Part shown: piece by piece, positions 1 through 6,049 of the stretch | Position numbering within the stretch: position 1 is the stretch's first letter | Layout: the number at the start of each line of letters is the position of its first letter | DNA from: an uncultured Blautia sp. | GTDB taxonomy: Bacteria > Bacillota > Clostridia > Lachnospirales > Lachnospiraceae | NCBI GenBank assembly: GCA_934394595.1 | Contig: CAKRRX010000098.1 | Span: 1-9,729, forward strand | Length of the DNA: 9,729 bases | Reading direction: 5' to 3' | Program-made: the position numbers and the translations under genes | The notes under the pieces: model-generated | The model's input: only the letters and a program-made list of their open reading frames with translations | Databases searched by the model: none | Told to the model about the DNA's origin: nothing

Positions 1-563
1 ACAATAGTACGGGCAGTTCCTTCCACTCCCAGTGTTCCGGAATCCAGCATAACATTAATATGATTCAGATCATTTGGAAGATATTTTGCATATCGCATAT
101 GATATTTATCTCTTACACGATCCACCTCTTTGATGGTCTTCAAAGCATCCTCCGCATCCATATTCAGTACGTCAATACAGTTTTTTACCCGGTTTCCATA
201 GGAAGCATAGATAAAGAAATTCAGTACATTTTCATTGTTTTTCAGCACATAATCCGCACATCTTCCTACAATGATACAGGAACTTTTATCTGCCAGCTCC
301 ATAATGATCCGCTGCTGATTTTTAAATATCTGATCCCGGATCTCTGTATTTCCTTTGCCAAGAGGAAACTGCATATTGAAGAAACGGTTCTCATGCTTTT
401 CTTCCTCTTCACCGATGATAGATACCGGAAGATTCATTTTTTTAGAGGTAGCCTCCACAATGTCCCTGTCATAGTATTCAATTTTCAGAAGCTCGGAGAC
501 CCGCTGGGCAATGGGTCTTCCAAGACTTCCAAACTGTCTGTTCAAAGTGATTACATATTTCAT
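1..563 (-). CDS. Cytidylate kinase-like family protein, partial (3' end beyond window)
   Basis: An open frame starts at the ATG at 563 and runs without a stop to the left edge (187 full codons seen). The start has an AAAGGA Shine-Dalgarno about 8 nt upstream. The N-terminus MKYVITLNRQFGSLGR resembles the start of the cytidylate-kinase-like (Cytidylate_kin2) family, where a strand leads into an RQFGSxGR loop that replaces the canonical P-loop context. Residues 98-105 (IVGRCADY) match a second conserved block of this family, and the D174-SGTLGVEG stretch near the edge fits its C-terminal region. These proteins are predicted cytoplasmic nucleotide kinases; true CMP kinase activity is unproven for most of them. 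The gene starts 53 nt after the binding-protein stop with no terminator between, so it is probably co-transcribed with the transporter. The last part of the protein is outside the window. The family call rests on recognised motifs only. Confidence 0.8.
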   Translation of the reverse strand, partial: MKYVITLNRQFGSLGRPIAQRVSELLKIEYYDRDIVEATSKKMNLPVSIIGEEEEKHENRFFNMQFPLGKGNTEIRDQIFKNQQRIIMELADKSSCIIVGRCADYVLKNNENVLNFFIYASYGNRVKNCIDVLNMDAEDALKTIKEVDRVRDKYHMRYAKYLPNDLNHINVMLDSGTLGVEGTARTI

Positions 564-616
564 AGTTCTGTTCCTTTCCGGCTGTATTCTCCAAAAAACA
601 GATTCCACAGCCTTCC

Positions 617-1462
617 TTATTCTGCCAGATTTTCTACCTTTCCGTCCTCCACTCCACAGAACACACTGTCACTCATATTCCATTTTTCAAAGATCTCTTT
701 CAGTCTGCCATCCTCTTTCATTTCGTTCAGAACATCATTGAATTCTGCCACAAAATCAGCTTCATCAGCACGGAAACCAAAGCCTGCAATGGCATCTGTA
801 AGCTGTGGTGTATAACTGTCCATGTATGCCAGATTAAAGCTGGAATCCTCACTCATAGCCGGAGCTGCGGCAAAGCAGTCACAAAGTACACAATCTGCCT
901 GACCTGAGCTTACCGCCTGGAAGGTAAGGTCATTGGAGGTATAATAATCCAGAGAACCGATTTTTCCGTCTGCAAGCATCTGTTCTGCAAGTTCTACTGC
1001 CACAGAGCCGGTACACACTGCCATCTTTTTATCCTTCAGATCATCCTCCGTTTTGATGTCAGAATCTGCATTGATCAGAACACAGTCATTTTCGTAATAG
1101 GTAACATCACTGAAATAAACGCCCTGCTTCATACGTTCTTCTGTGATATACATTCCATCACAGGTACAGTCCACATTTCCATTATTCAGTTCTACAATAA
1201 CTGATTCATAAGGAGTACTTTTTACGGTAATATCCTCTACTCCAAGCTCATTTAACACTTCCACCAGAATGTCATAATCCACACCTGTCATTTCCCCGTC
1301 GTCCCCTTCATAAATATACGGGGCAAAGAGATCTGCACCGATCACAAAGCCATCTTCCCGGTATTTTTTTAATGTATCGGAAACGTCATCGCCTTCTGCA
1401 TATACCGGCATATTTAACAACATACAACCTGCCATCACCATAGATAATACTTTTTTCTTCAT
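617..1462 (-). CDS. Amino acid ABC transporter, extracellular solute-binding protein (SBP family 3)
   Basis: A 281-residue secreted binding protein that captures the substrate outside the membrane and hands it to the adjacent permease. Residues 1-22 form a Sec signal peptide: basic KKK, a hydrophobic stretch, then a VYA|E signal peptidase I site. Residues 38-262 fit the type 3 periplasmic-binding fold. ITEER (106-110) carries the arginine that usually binds the substrate carboxylate, and D195 lies in the position (ADCVLCD) where the family often binds the amino group. It therefore looks like a functional amino acid binder of unknown specificity. Oddities: there is no convincing lipobox, although Gram-positive binding proteins are usually lipoproteins (C13 lies inside the hydrophobic core), and the mature part has eight cysteines. 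The ATG at 1462 lies 9 nt from the GAGGG Shine-Dalgarno; an alternative ATG at 1468 would be too close to it. It follows the permease stop by 34 nt. Confidence 0.9.
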   Translation of the reverse strand: MKKKVLSMVMAGCMLLNMPVYAEGDDVSDTLKKYREDGFVIGADLFAPYIYEGDDGEMTGVDYDILVEVLNELGVEDITVKSTPYESVIVELNNGNVDCTCDGMYITEERMKQGVYFSDVTYYENDCVLINADSDIKTEDDLKDKKMAVCTGSVAVELAEQMLADGKIGSLDYYTSNDLTFQAVSSGQADCVLCDCFAAAPAMSEDSSFNLAYMDSYTPQLTDAIAGFGFRADEADFVAEFNDVLNEMKEDGRLKEIFEKWNMSDSVFCGVEDGKVENLAE

Positions 1463-1496
1463 AATCATTTACCCTCTTTCTTTTGATTTATGTAAA

Positions 1497-2189
1497 TTAA
1501 CAGTGTCCTTTTTCACTCTTGCCAAGCTTTCTTTCCAGTAAGCTGACAAGCCTTGACAATGGCAGGCTGATCACCAGATACATCAGTGCAAGGATCGTAT
1601 AGGATTCCACAGTCTGAAAGGTTCTGCCTGCATAATTTTTTGTTACCAGAAGCATCTCTGCCACGGAAATAGATGCCAAAATGGAGGTATCTTTTACCAT
1701 TGTGATCAGATAATTTCCAAACACCGGAATAGAGTTTCGCACTGCCGGGGGAATGATAAACTTTGCCATTACCTGGCTTTTCTTATATCCTAATGCCAGG
1801 CCAGCTTCCATCTGTCCATGGTCAACAGACAGGATCGCAGAGCGGATCACTTCCGACATATAGCAGCCATAATTCAGTCCAAAACCGATAACTCCTGCTG
1901 TGACTGCTGTAATCCTTATATTGTCCAATCCTACCATTTTAAACAGCACCGGAAATACAAAATAAATATAAAAGCACTGTACCAGAAGAGGTGTTCCACG
2001 GAAAAATTCCACAATCACTACCAGAATTCCTCTCAGTACTTTTGACTTACTCAGCCTTCCAAGTGCAATGGCAAAACCTACAACAAGTGCCAGTGAAAAA
2101 CCAAATAACGTGATCTGAAGCACCACCAGCAAACTGGAAAGCAGCTGGGGCATTAAATTTACAAAAGCATCTCCAAAATGTAATGTCAT
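1497..2189 (-). CDS. Amino acid ABC transporter, permease protein (HisM/GlnP-type)
   Basis: A 230-residue inner-membrane permease of the polar amino acid uptake family. Several hydrophobic segments are seen (roughly 15-45, 53-85, 95-115, 150-180 and 195-215), compatible with about five membrane spans. RGTPLLVQ (64-71) is a family hallmark. The cytoplasmic EAA loop that contacts the ATPase is present around 125-156 (QMEAGLALGYKKSQ, then IIPPAVRNSIP). Its ATG lies 3 nt after the ATPase stop, and its Shine-Dalgarno (GAGGGA) overlaps the end of the ATPase gene, so translation is probably coupled. Only one permease is encoded, so the transporter presumably uses a homodimer. Length is normal for the family. 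Confidence 0.93.
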   Translation of the reverse strand: MTLHFGDAFVNLMPQLLSSLLVVLQITLFGFSLALVVGFAIALGRLSKSKVLRGILVVIVEFFRGTPLLVQCFYIYFVFPVLFKMVGLDNIRITAVTAGVIGFGLNYGCYMSEVIRSAILSVDHGQMEAGLALGYKKSQVMAKFIIPPAVRNSIPVFGNYLITMVKDTSILASISVAEMLLVTKNYAGRTFQTVESYTILALMYLVISLPLSRLVSLLERKLGKSEKGHC

Positions 2190-2192
2190 AAT

Positions 2193-2942
2193 TCATCCCT
2201 CTTTTTTCAATACTCGTGACAAAAATTCCTGAGTTCTGGGGTTCTTCGGACTGGTAAAAATCTCATCCGGAGTCCCTTCTTCTACCACATATCCATCTGC
2301 CATAAAGATCACCCTGTCTGATACTTCCCTTGCAAACTGCATCTCATGGGTGACTACGATCATGGTCATACCGGACTCTGCAATGTCTTTCATAACCTTC
2401 AATACATCCCCTACCAGCTCCGGGTCAAGAGCGCTGGTAGGCTCATCAAAAAGCAATACATCCGGATGCATTGCCAGAGCCCTTGCAATGGCGACTCTTT
2501 GCTGCTGCCCACCGGATAAGGTTCCGGGATAGGCACCTGCAAAGGATTCCAGTCCGATCTTTTTCAGCAGCTGCATAGCCTCTTCTTCTGCCGCTTTTTT
2601 CTCTGTTTTATTCAGATCCATAGGGGCAATTGTGATGTTTCTAAGCACGGTTTTTCCAGGAAAAAGATTGAATTTCTGAAAAACCATTCCTACTTTTCTG
2701 CGGTATTCATGAATGGGATATTTGCTCTTTGTAATGTCCTCTCCGTCAAATAAAATCTCTCCGCTTGTGGCAGTTTCCAGCTGATTCAGACATCTTAAGA
2801 ATGTACTTTTTCCAGATCCGGAAGGACCGATAATACAGAGAACTTCGCCCTTTTTGATCTTCATATTTACATCCTTCAGCACCTGCAGATCTCCGAAATT
2901 TTTCTTCAGATTATTGATTTCAAATGCAATTCCTGCCTCCAT
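2193..2942 (-). CDS. Polar amino acid ABC transporter, ATP-binding protein (GlnQ/HisP-type)
   Basis: A 249-residue ATPase that powers the importer from the cytoplasmic side. All nucleotide-binding motifs are intact: Walker [10 protein letters not shown] (39-47), Q-loop Q89, signature LSGGQQQR (142-149), Walker B VLLFDEP (162-168) and the switch histidine H199. The C-terminal pattern [20 protein letters not shown] is typical of the polar amino acid family. I chose the ATG at 2942 because AGGAGG at 2951-2956 lies 8 nt before it; an in-frame GTG at 2951 overlaps that Shine-Dalgarno and is unlikely. The gene leads the transporter operon (ATPase, permease, binding protein). It is separated from the upstream aminotransferase by a terminator, and no convincing promoter is seen in the gap. 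Substrate cannot be assigned from this subunit. Confidence 0.95.
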   Translation of the reverse strand: MEAGIAFEINNLKKNFGDLQVLKDVNMKIKKGEVLCIIGPSGSGKSTFLRCLNQLETATSGEILFDGEDITKSKYPIHEYRRKVGMVFQKFNLFPGKTVLRNITIAPMDLNKTEKKAAEEEAMQLLKKIGLESFAGAYPGTLSGGQQQRVAIARALAMHPDVLLFDEPTSALDPELVGDVLKVMKDIAESGMTMIVVTHEMQFAREVSDRVIFMADGYVVEEGTPDEIFTSPKNPRTQEFLSRVLKKEG

Positions 2943-2993
2943 ACCTCGCACCTCCTGTAGTTTTTTTAAGATCTTTTTAACAGATCTCCTATG

Positions 2994-3039
2994 AAAAAAG
3001 CCAAGGGCAAAGAAGCTTTCTCATGGCTCCTTTGCCCTT
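2994..3039 (-). terminator. Intrinsic terminator or attenuator between aminotransferase and ABC importer
   Basis: Inverted halves at 3003-3016 and 3026-3039 can form a 14-bp stem with one G-U pair and a 9-nt loop. On the minus strand GGC and then TTTTTT (2994-2999) follow. The stem begins 8 nt after the aminotransferase stop. Only about 37 nt separate the T-tract from the ATPase Shine-Dalgarno, and no clear promoter is seen there, so part of the importer transcription may come from readthrough. A short AGCCA/TGGCT pairing (3024-3028 with 2999-3003) could compete with the main stem. Confidence 0.8.
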
Positions 3040-3046
3040 TTATTTC

Positions 3047-4378
3047 TTATTCTCCAAGTACTTCAACCAGCGATTTTTCCAGCAGTTCAATCAGTTCATC
3101 AATCTCTTCTTTTTTTACTTCAAATGAGGTTCCCATCATAATGGCATCTCCCTGTTTTCCATGATCCATATTCACAGAAGTCATGATGATCAGACCATTG
3201 TCCATACATTTTGCAAATATCTTTTCTGCGATCTTTTCGCTTCTTGGATAGCATTCTTTTGTTTTTTTATCCTTCACGATCTCAATGGCCTGCATCAGAC
3301 CCATGCCTCTTACTTCTCCGATAAAATCATATTTATCCTGAAGCTCTTCCAACCGTTTTCGAAGGTATGCTCCCTGTTTATTTACATTGTCCAGAAGCTT
3401 TTCATCCCGGATAATTTCCAGTGTTTTCTTTACTGCCATGGACGACATAGGACTTCCTGCCCATGTATGTCCTACCGGGAAACCACCGGCATCTTCTATG
3501 GGTTTTGCCACAAACTCCTTACATGCAGCACATCCAATTGGAAAATAACCACCGCCCATGGACTTTGCCAGGGCTACTATATCCGGTTCCACTCCATACT
3601 GATCAATTGCCATCATGGTTCCGGTTCTTCCTGACCCACACATTACTTCATCCAGAATCATCAGAATGTCATATTTGTCACAGATTTCCCGAATTCTTCT
3701 GTAATAATCAGCAGGTGGTGTGACGCATCCAAGAGTGGTTCCCACTACTGTTTCACAGATAAATCCTGCCACATTTTCCGGTCCCTGTGCCAGGATCATG
3801 GTCTCCAGATCTGCTGCACATTCGTAATTGCAACTGCCTTTTTCCTTGCCTGCCCAACATCTGTAACAGTAGGGCGGCATAATGTGTCCGTCTTCTCTTA
3901 GCACTCCCAGAAACTCTTTTCTCCGTCCCGGATTTCCACCATATGCCAGTGCATCTAAGGTATATCCATGATAGGACATCCATCTGCTGAGAATTTTATT
4001 TTTTCCAGGTTTTCCAAGATGATAATAGTGAAGTCTTGCAATTTTTGTCGCAATCTCTGTAGCTTCTGAACCACCGGATACCAAAAAGAATTTATCCATT
4101 GTGGGATACATTTCCTTCATCACGTCCGTTGCTTCGTTTACAATTTTGGAGCTTACATGATGTCTGTGAACAAAGGAAATATCCAGTGCCTGCTGTTTCA
4201 GGGCTTCTGCCATATCTTCCCTTCCATAATTCAGGCTGGTGCTTACAGATCCTGCACAGCCGTCAATATAACGTTTTCCATCTTCGTCGTATAAATAAAT
4301 TCCTTCACCTTTTACTATAAGAGGATAATCAAAATTTGTTTCAAAATACAGGACATTTTCATGGTTTTTCATCTTCAT
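3047..4378 (-). CDS. Class III pyridoxal-phosphate-dependent aminotransferase
   Basis: A 443-residue cytoplasmic fold-type I aminotransferase that moves an amino group, usually a terminal (omega) one, to a keto acid. The cofactor motifs are complete: SGGSEATE (101-108) for the PLP phosphate, YHG (136-138) stacking on the ring, LDE with D243 pairing with the ring nitrogen, and ALAKSMGGGY with K272 as the Schiff-base lysine. Residues 171-187 hold four cysteines (CYRC and CNYEC) seen in one subgroup of this family, whose members often carry the loose name 'aspartate aminotransferase family'. I chose the ATG at 4378: GGAGAGGAG lies directly upstream, with ATG 4372 as an alternative. The frame is open to an ATG at 4426, but that has no Shine-Dalgarno and would include the leader hairpin. 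Position between a PucR regulator and an amino acid importer suggests it acts on the imported compound. The exact substrate (diamine, omega-amino acid or other) is unknown. Confidence 0.92.
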   Translation of the reverse strand: MKMKNHENVLYFETNFDYPLIVKGEGIYLYDEDGKRYIDGCAGSVSTSLNYGREDMAEALKQQALDISFVHRHHVSSKIVNEATDVMKEMYPTMDKFFLVSGGSEATEIATKIARLHYYHLGKPGKNKILSRWMSYHGYTLDALAYGGNPGRRKEFLGVLREDGHIMPPYCYRCWAGKEKGSCNYECAADLETMILAQGPENVAGFICETVVGTTLGCVTPPADYYRRIREICDKYDILMILDEVMCGSGRTGTMMAIDQYGVEPDIVALAKSMGGGYFPIGCAACKEFVAKPIEDAGGFPVGHTWAGSPMSSMAVKKTLEIIRDEKLLDNVNKQGAYLRKRLEELQDKYDFIGEVRGMGLMQAIEIVKDKKTKECYPRSEKIAEKIFAKCMDNGLIIMTSVNMDHGKQGDAIMMGTSFEVKKEEIDELIELLEKSLVEVLGE

Positions 4379-4394
4379 CGTCTCCTCTCCGGAT

Positions 4395-4431
4395 AAAGTA
4401 AAAGGCGCATGAACTGTGAAGTCCATACGCC
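4395..4431 (-). promoter_or_regulatory. Terminator-like hairpin in the aminotransferase leader
   Basis: The 28 nt at 4404-4431 fold on the minus strand into a 12-bp stem (two G-U pairs) closing a 4-nt loop. It is followed by TTTTACTTT (4395-4403) and then the GGAGAGGAG ribosome binding site. It begins at about the predicted transcription start. It could be an attenuator, an mRNA-stabilising 5' hairpin or, at DNA level, an imperfect operator. There is no second gene end nearby that would need a terminator here. Confidence 0.55.
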
Positions 4432-4459
4432 ATTGTATTATCCTGACTGATCCAGCAAA
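4432..4459 (-). promoter_or_regulatory. Candidate promoter for the aminotransferase
   Basis: On the minus strand a TACAAT -10 element (4432-4437) lies 16 nt after TTTGCT (4454-4459), or 15 nt after TTGCTG (4453-4458). The -10 is close to consensus but the -35 is weak, which would suit an activator-dependent promoter. It lies downstream of three palindromes and upstream of the leader hairpin. Confidence 0.4.
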
Positions 4460-4494
4460 GGAACTCTTTACTGAAAGCTGTTTTCTTTTTGATG

Positions 4495-4509
4495 GTGCTA
4501 TCTTAGCAC
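4495..4509. promoter_or_regulatory. Palindrome GTGCTA-TCT-TAGCAC, possible operator
   Basis: A perfect inverted repeat with 6-bp arms and a 3-bp centre. Its centre is about 77 bp upstream of the predicted aminotransferase transcription start, a distance at which activators often bind. It is not followed by a T-tract on either strand, so a terminator is unlikely. Confidence 0.4.
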
Positions 4510-4560
4510 GGATAAAAAGAAAAGGAAATATCCATGAAAGACAAACCTCGCTTATCCTTT

Positions 4561-4577
4561 TTGTCCACTGTGGACAA
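4561..4577. promoter_or_regulatory. Palindrome TTGTCCAC-T-GTGGACAA, possible operator
   Basis: A perfect 17-bp inverted repeat with 8-bp arms around one central base, starting 20 bp after the pucR stop codon. The one-base centre argues for a protein-binding site rather than an RNA hairpin, and no T-tract follows on the minus strand. PucR-family regulators usually act on neighbouring genes, so it is a reasonable candidate site, but that is inference. Confidence 0.45.
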
Positions 4578-4581
4578 CTTC

Positions 4582-4595
4582 ATGGAGAACTCCAT
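4582..4595. promoter_or_regulatory. Palindrome ATGGAG-AA-CTCCAT, possible operator
   Basis: A perfect inverted repeat with 6-bp arms, directly beside the pucR stop codon and 4 bp from the 17-bp palindrome. The pair may form one compound regulatory site. Confidence 0.35.
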
Positions 4596-4596
4596 T

Positions 4597-5751
4597 TCAC
4601 AAAGTCTCCTCTTCCTCAAGGATTGCCAGTGCAATGTAAATATTGTTTACCACATCCACATCTTTCAGACTCCGATCCAGAAGCTGCTCGATCTTATGGA
4701 TCCTGTATTTCATGGTGTTCAGATGGATATACATCTGCTGGGCAGAAAGCTTCATATTTTGCCCACTTCGGATGTAAAACTTCAAAGTAGCCAGCAGTTC
4801 CTCGTTTTGCGGCAAAAGCAGCTCGCCCAGATAGTCTTGCTTAAATCTGTTTTTCTCCTTTTTAATGTCCTGGGCCCGAAGAAGCCTGTGGATTCCCAGA
4901 TCCTGATAACGAGATACTGTTTTTCTTTCTGCGCGGTGCTTCATGATCTCATAAGTATAGATTGACTCTCTCATGCTGTTTCCAAGCATATGAGGATCTT
5001 CCACAGGATCTCCTGCTGTAATATAAAGACTGGCATTCTCCATGGTCTGTTCCACTTTTTCAGCCATATTCTCCAAAAGATGGCCTTTTGCCGCCAGTTC
5101 ATTTTCGAAAGCCAGAATCAGGGAAATCCGGTTCTCTTCCTCATAAGACATTACCTGACAGAACATTTTCTCCAGATAATTAGTCAGAAGATTGTTGATC
5201 ATGCTCATACCGGAATCACAGTTCTCATCTGCACTGCGTATCCCCACACACTGATACCATTTTCCACAAAAAGCAATGCTCTCCATAAGATGGCAGGTAT
5301 TCTCCGTCACCTGGTTCATATATATGTCATTTATGATCAGATTCACTTTATCCTGGCGCTTCTGGCTGGAAAAGATCATCTCTGCGATCTGATAGGATAC
5401 CTCCACGATCTTGATCTTCTTAGGCGCCTGCAAAAGAGGAAAATTCTTCTCATTGCAAAGATCCAGCACTTCCTGGGAAAATTCCCGGATATAAGGACCA
5501 AGGCATACTACCACACCGCTTGCCTGTGCATGGATTGCCTGCTCCACCACCTTCACAAGAGGCAGCTTCCAGGTCTTAAATGCCACTCCGGTGATCCAGA
5601 CCAGGGCTCCTTTTCCCACCCACTCTTCAATTTCATCGAATTCCAGAACCTGTGTCCATCGGATGCCACGGTAAAGGCCATTTTCCCCGGCAATCACTTT
5701 TACCTCCTCCATGGACGGCAGACTGAGCAGATCATCATATGTAATAAACAT
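4597..5751 (-). CDS. PucR-family transcriptional regulator
   Basis: A 384-residue cytoplasmic regulator. Residues 4-125 match the N-terminal PucR domain (ITYDDLLSLPSM, then AGENGL and IRW). A middle region of about 150-290 fits the degenerate GGDEF-like segment of the CdaR/PucR group, without a GGDEF motif. Residues 318-376 form the C-terminal PucR helix-turn-helix (LKFYIRSG, LNTMKYRIHKIEQLL). Family members usually activate genes for purine, amino acid or amine use in response to a metabolite. At 384 residues it is shorter than the more typical 500 or so. I start it at the ATG at 5751, which is 7 nt from AGGAGG (5759-5764). The frame is open to an ATG at 5823, but that extension lies across a terminator hairpin, and the ATG at 5757 abuts the Shine-Dalgarno. 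It most likely regulates the downstream aminotransferase and importer. Confidence 0.9.
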   Translation of the reverse strand: MFITYDDLLSLPSMEEVKVIAGENGLYRGIRWTQVLEFDEIEEWVGKGALVWITGVAFKTWKLPLVKVVEQAIHAQASGVVVCLGPYIREFSQEVLDLCNEKNFPLLQAPKKIKIVEVSYQIAEMIFSSQKRQDKVNLIINDIYMNQVTENTCHLMESIAFCGKWYQCVGIRSADENCDSGMSMINNLLTNYLEKMFCQVMSYEEENRISLILAFENELAAKGHLLENMAEKVEQTMENASLYITAGDPVEDPHMLGNSMRESIYTYEIMKHRAERKTVSRYQDLGIHRLLRAQDIKKEKNRFKQDYLGELLLPQNEELLATLKFYIRSGQNMKLSAQQMYIHLNTMKYRIHKIEQLLDRSLKDVDVVNNIYIALAILEEEETL

Positions 5752-5770
5752 GACCATACCTCCTGTTATT

Positions 5771-5815
5771 AAAAAATGCCGGCATAAGACACCCTCTTGG
5801 CGTCTTTGCCGGCAT
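5771..5815 (-). terminator. Intrinsic terminator directly upstream of pucR
   Basis: The halves ATGCCGGCA...AAGAC at 5776-5790 and GTCTT...TGCCGGCAT at 5802-5815 form a long GC-rich stem with a one-base bulge. On the minus strand it is followed by TTTTTT (5771-5776). The pucR Shine-Dalgarno begins at 5764, only about 7 nt later. No promoter fits in that gap, so pucR must be transcribed through this element. It can serve both to end lacZ-side transcripts and to attenuate pucR. Confidence 0.85.
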
Positions 5816-5820
5816 ATGAT

Positions 5821-5839
5821 CATAATTGTTATAATTATG
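5821..5839. promoter_or_regulatory. Inverted repeat CATAATT-GTTAT-AATTATG, possible operator
   Basis: Perfect 7-bp arms with a 5-bp centre, about 75 bp upstream of the pucR start. A TATAAC sequence on the minus strand inside it could be a -10 box for pucR, though no good -35 is seen. It could be a site for autoregulation. Confidence 0.35.
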
Positions 5840-5864
5840 GGCTGAGGATAAATCCTCAGCCCAT
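5837..5864 (-). terminator. Perfect 12-bp hairpin after the small ORF, weak terminator
   Basis: ATGGGCTGAGGA and its exact complement flank a 4-nt loop (5849-5852). It lies 23 nt after the stop of the small reading frame. On the minus strand the following sequence is ATAATTATAAC rather than a clean T-tract; on the plus strand ATTTTCC follows. It may be a weak or bidirectional terminator, or an upstream part of the pucR leader structure. Confidence 0.45.
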
Positions 5865-5887
5865 TTTCCTGTGTGTATTGTTATTCT

Positions 5888-6025
5888 TCATCTGATGGTA
5901 TATATCCCGTCCCGGAAGGAGAACTGCTTATCTGTAAGTGCCTGTAGCTTTTCTCTTTCGTATGGTAAAGGAGCTCTCAAGTAGTTTATCGCTTTCTCTT
6001 TTGTGATAGATTTATAATACCACAT
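5888..6025 (-). CDS. Small hypothetical ORF in the lacZ reading frame, after the lacZ stop
   Basis: A 45-codon frame (MWYYKSITKEKAINYLRAPL..., ending FRDGIYTIR) starts at ATG 6025 and stops with TGA. I do not recognise the protein. It reads like real coding sequence: amphipathic, Lys/Glu-rich, with a tidy C-terminus and no low-complexity stretch. It is in the same frame as lacZ. Between the lacZ TAA (6050-6052) and this ATG are eight further sense codons, the first being TTG, which could be an alternative start giving 53 residues. No good Shine-Dalgarno precedes either start. Leucine codons are TTG, TTA, CTA and CTT, with no CTG, and AGA and ATA are used, giving an AT-richer flavour than lacZ. 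It could be a small protein gene, a former C-terminal extension of the galactosidase cut off by a stop codon, or a gene remnant. Confidence 0.4.
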   Translation of the reverse strand: MWYYKSITKEKAINYLRAPLPYEREKLQALTDKQFSFRDGIYTIR

Positions 6026-6042
6026 TCTGTTCCATTTGTCAT
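6014..6042 (-). promoter_or_regulatory. Candidate sigma-A promoter at the end of lacZ
   Basis: On the minus strand ATGACA (6037-6042) and TATTAT (6014-6019) are separated by 17 nt, and TGG precedes the -10 as an extended element. Transcription would begin near 6007 and give pucR a leader of about 255 nt carrying two hairpins. It overlaps the first codons of the small ORF, so both cannot be fully used as drawn. Confidence 0.45.
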
Positions 6043-6049
6043 TAGACAA

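Noticed and set aside
60..815. 251-codon open frame on the plus strand
   Set aside because: It overlaps both the cytidylate-kinase-like gene and the end of the binding-protein gene in antisense; those minus-strand frames have ribosome binding sites and family motifs, this one has neither.
2969..2987. Two AGATCT copies as a regulatory repeat
   Set aside because: The hexamer is self-complementary and the copies lie in AT-rich spacer; no wider symmetry supports a site.
4379..4426. Aminotransferase start at the ATG at 4426
   Set aside because: No ribosome binding site precedes it, it falls at the candidate transcription start, and it would make the leader hairpin coding. The ATG at 4378 has a strong Shine-Dalgarno.
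4561..4577. DnaA-box-like sequence (TTGTCCACA on the minus strand) suggesting a replication origin
   Set aside because: Only one imperfect match is present, there is no cluster of boxes or AT-rich unwinding region, and no dnaA or dnaN gene is near. The symmetry of the site is better explained as an operator.
5752..5823. N-terminal extension of PucR to an ATG at 5823
   Set aside because: The extension would translate the terminator hairpin, has no Shine-Dalgarno, and the PucR domain begins just after the ATG at 5751, which has an ideal one.
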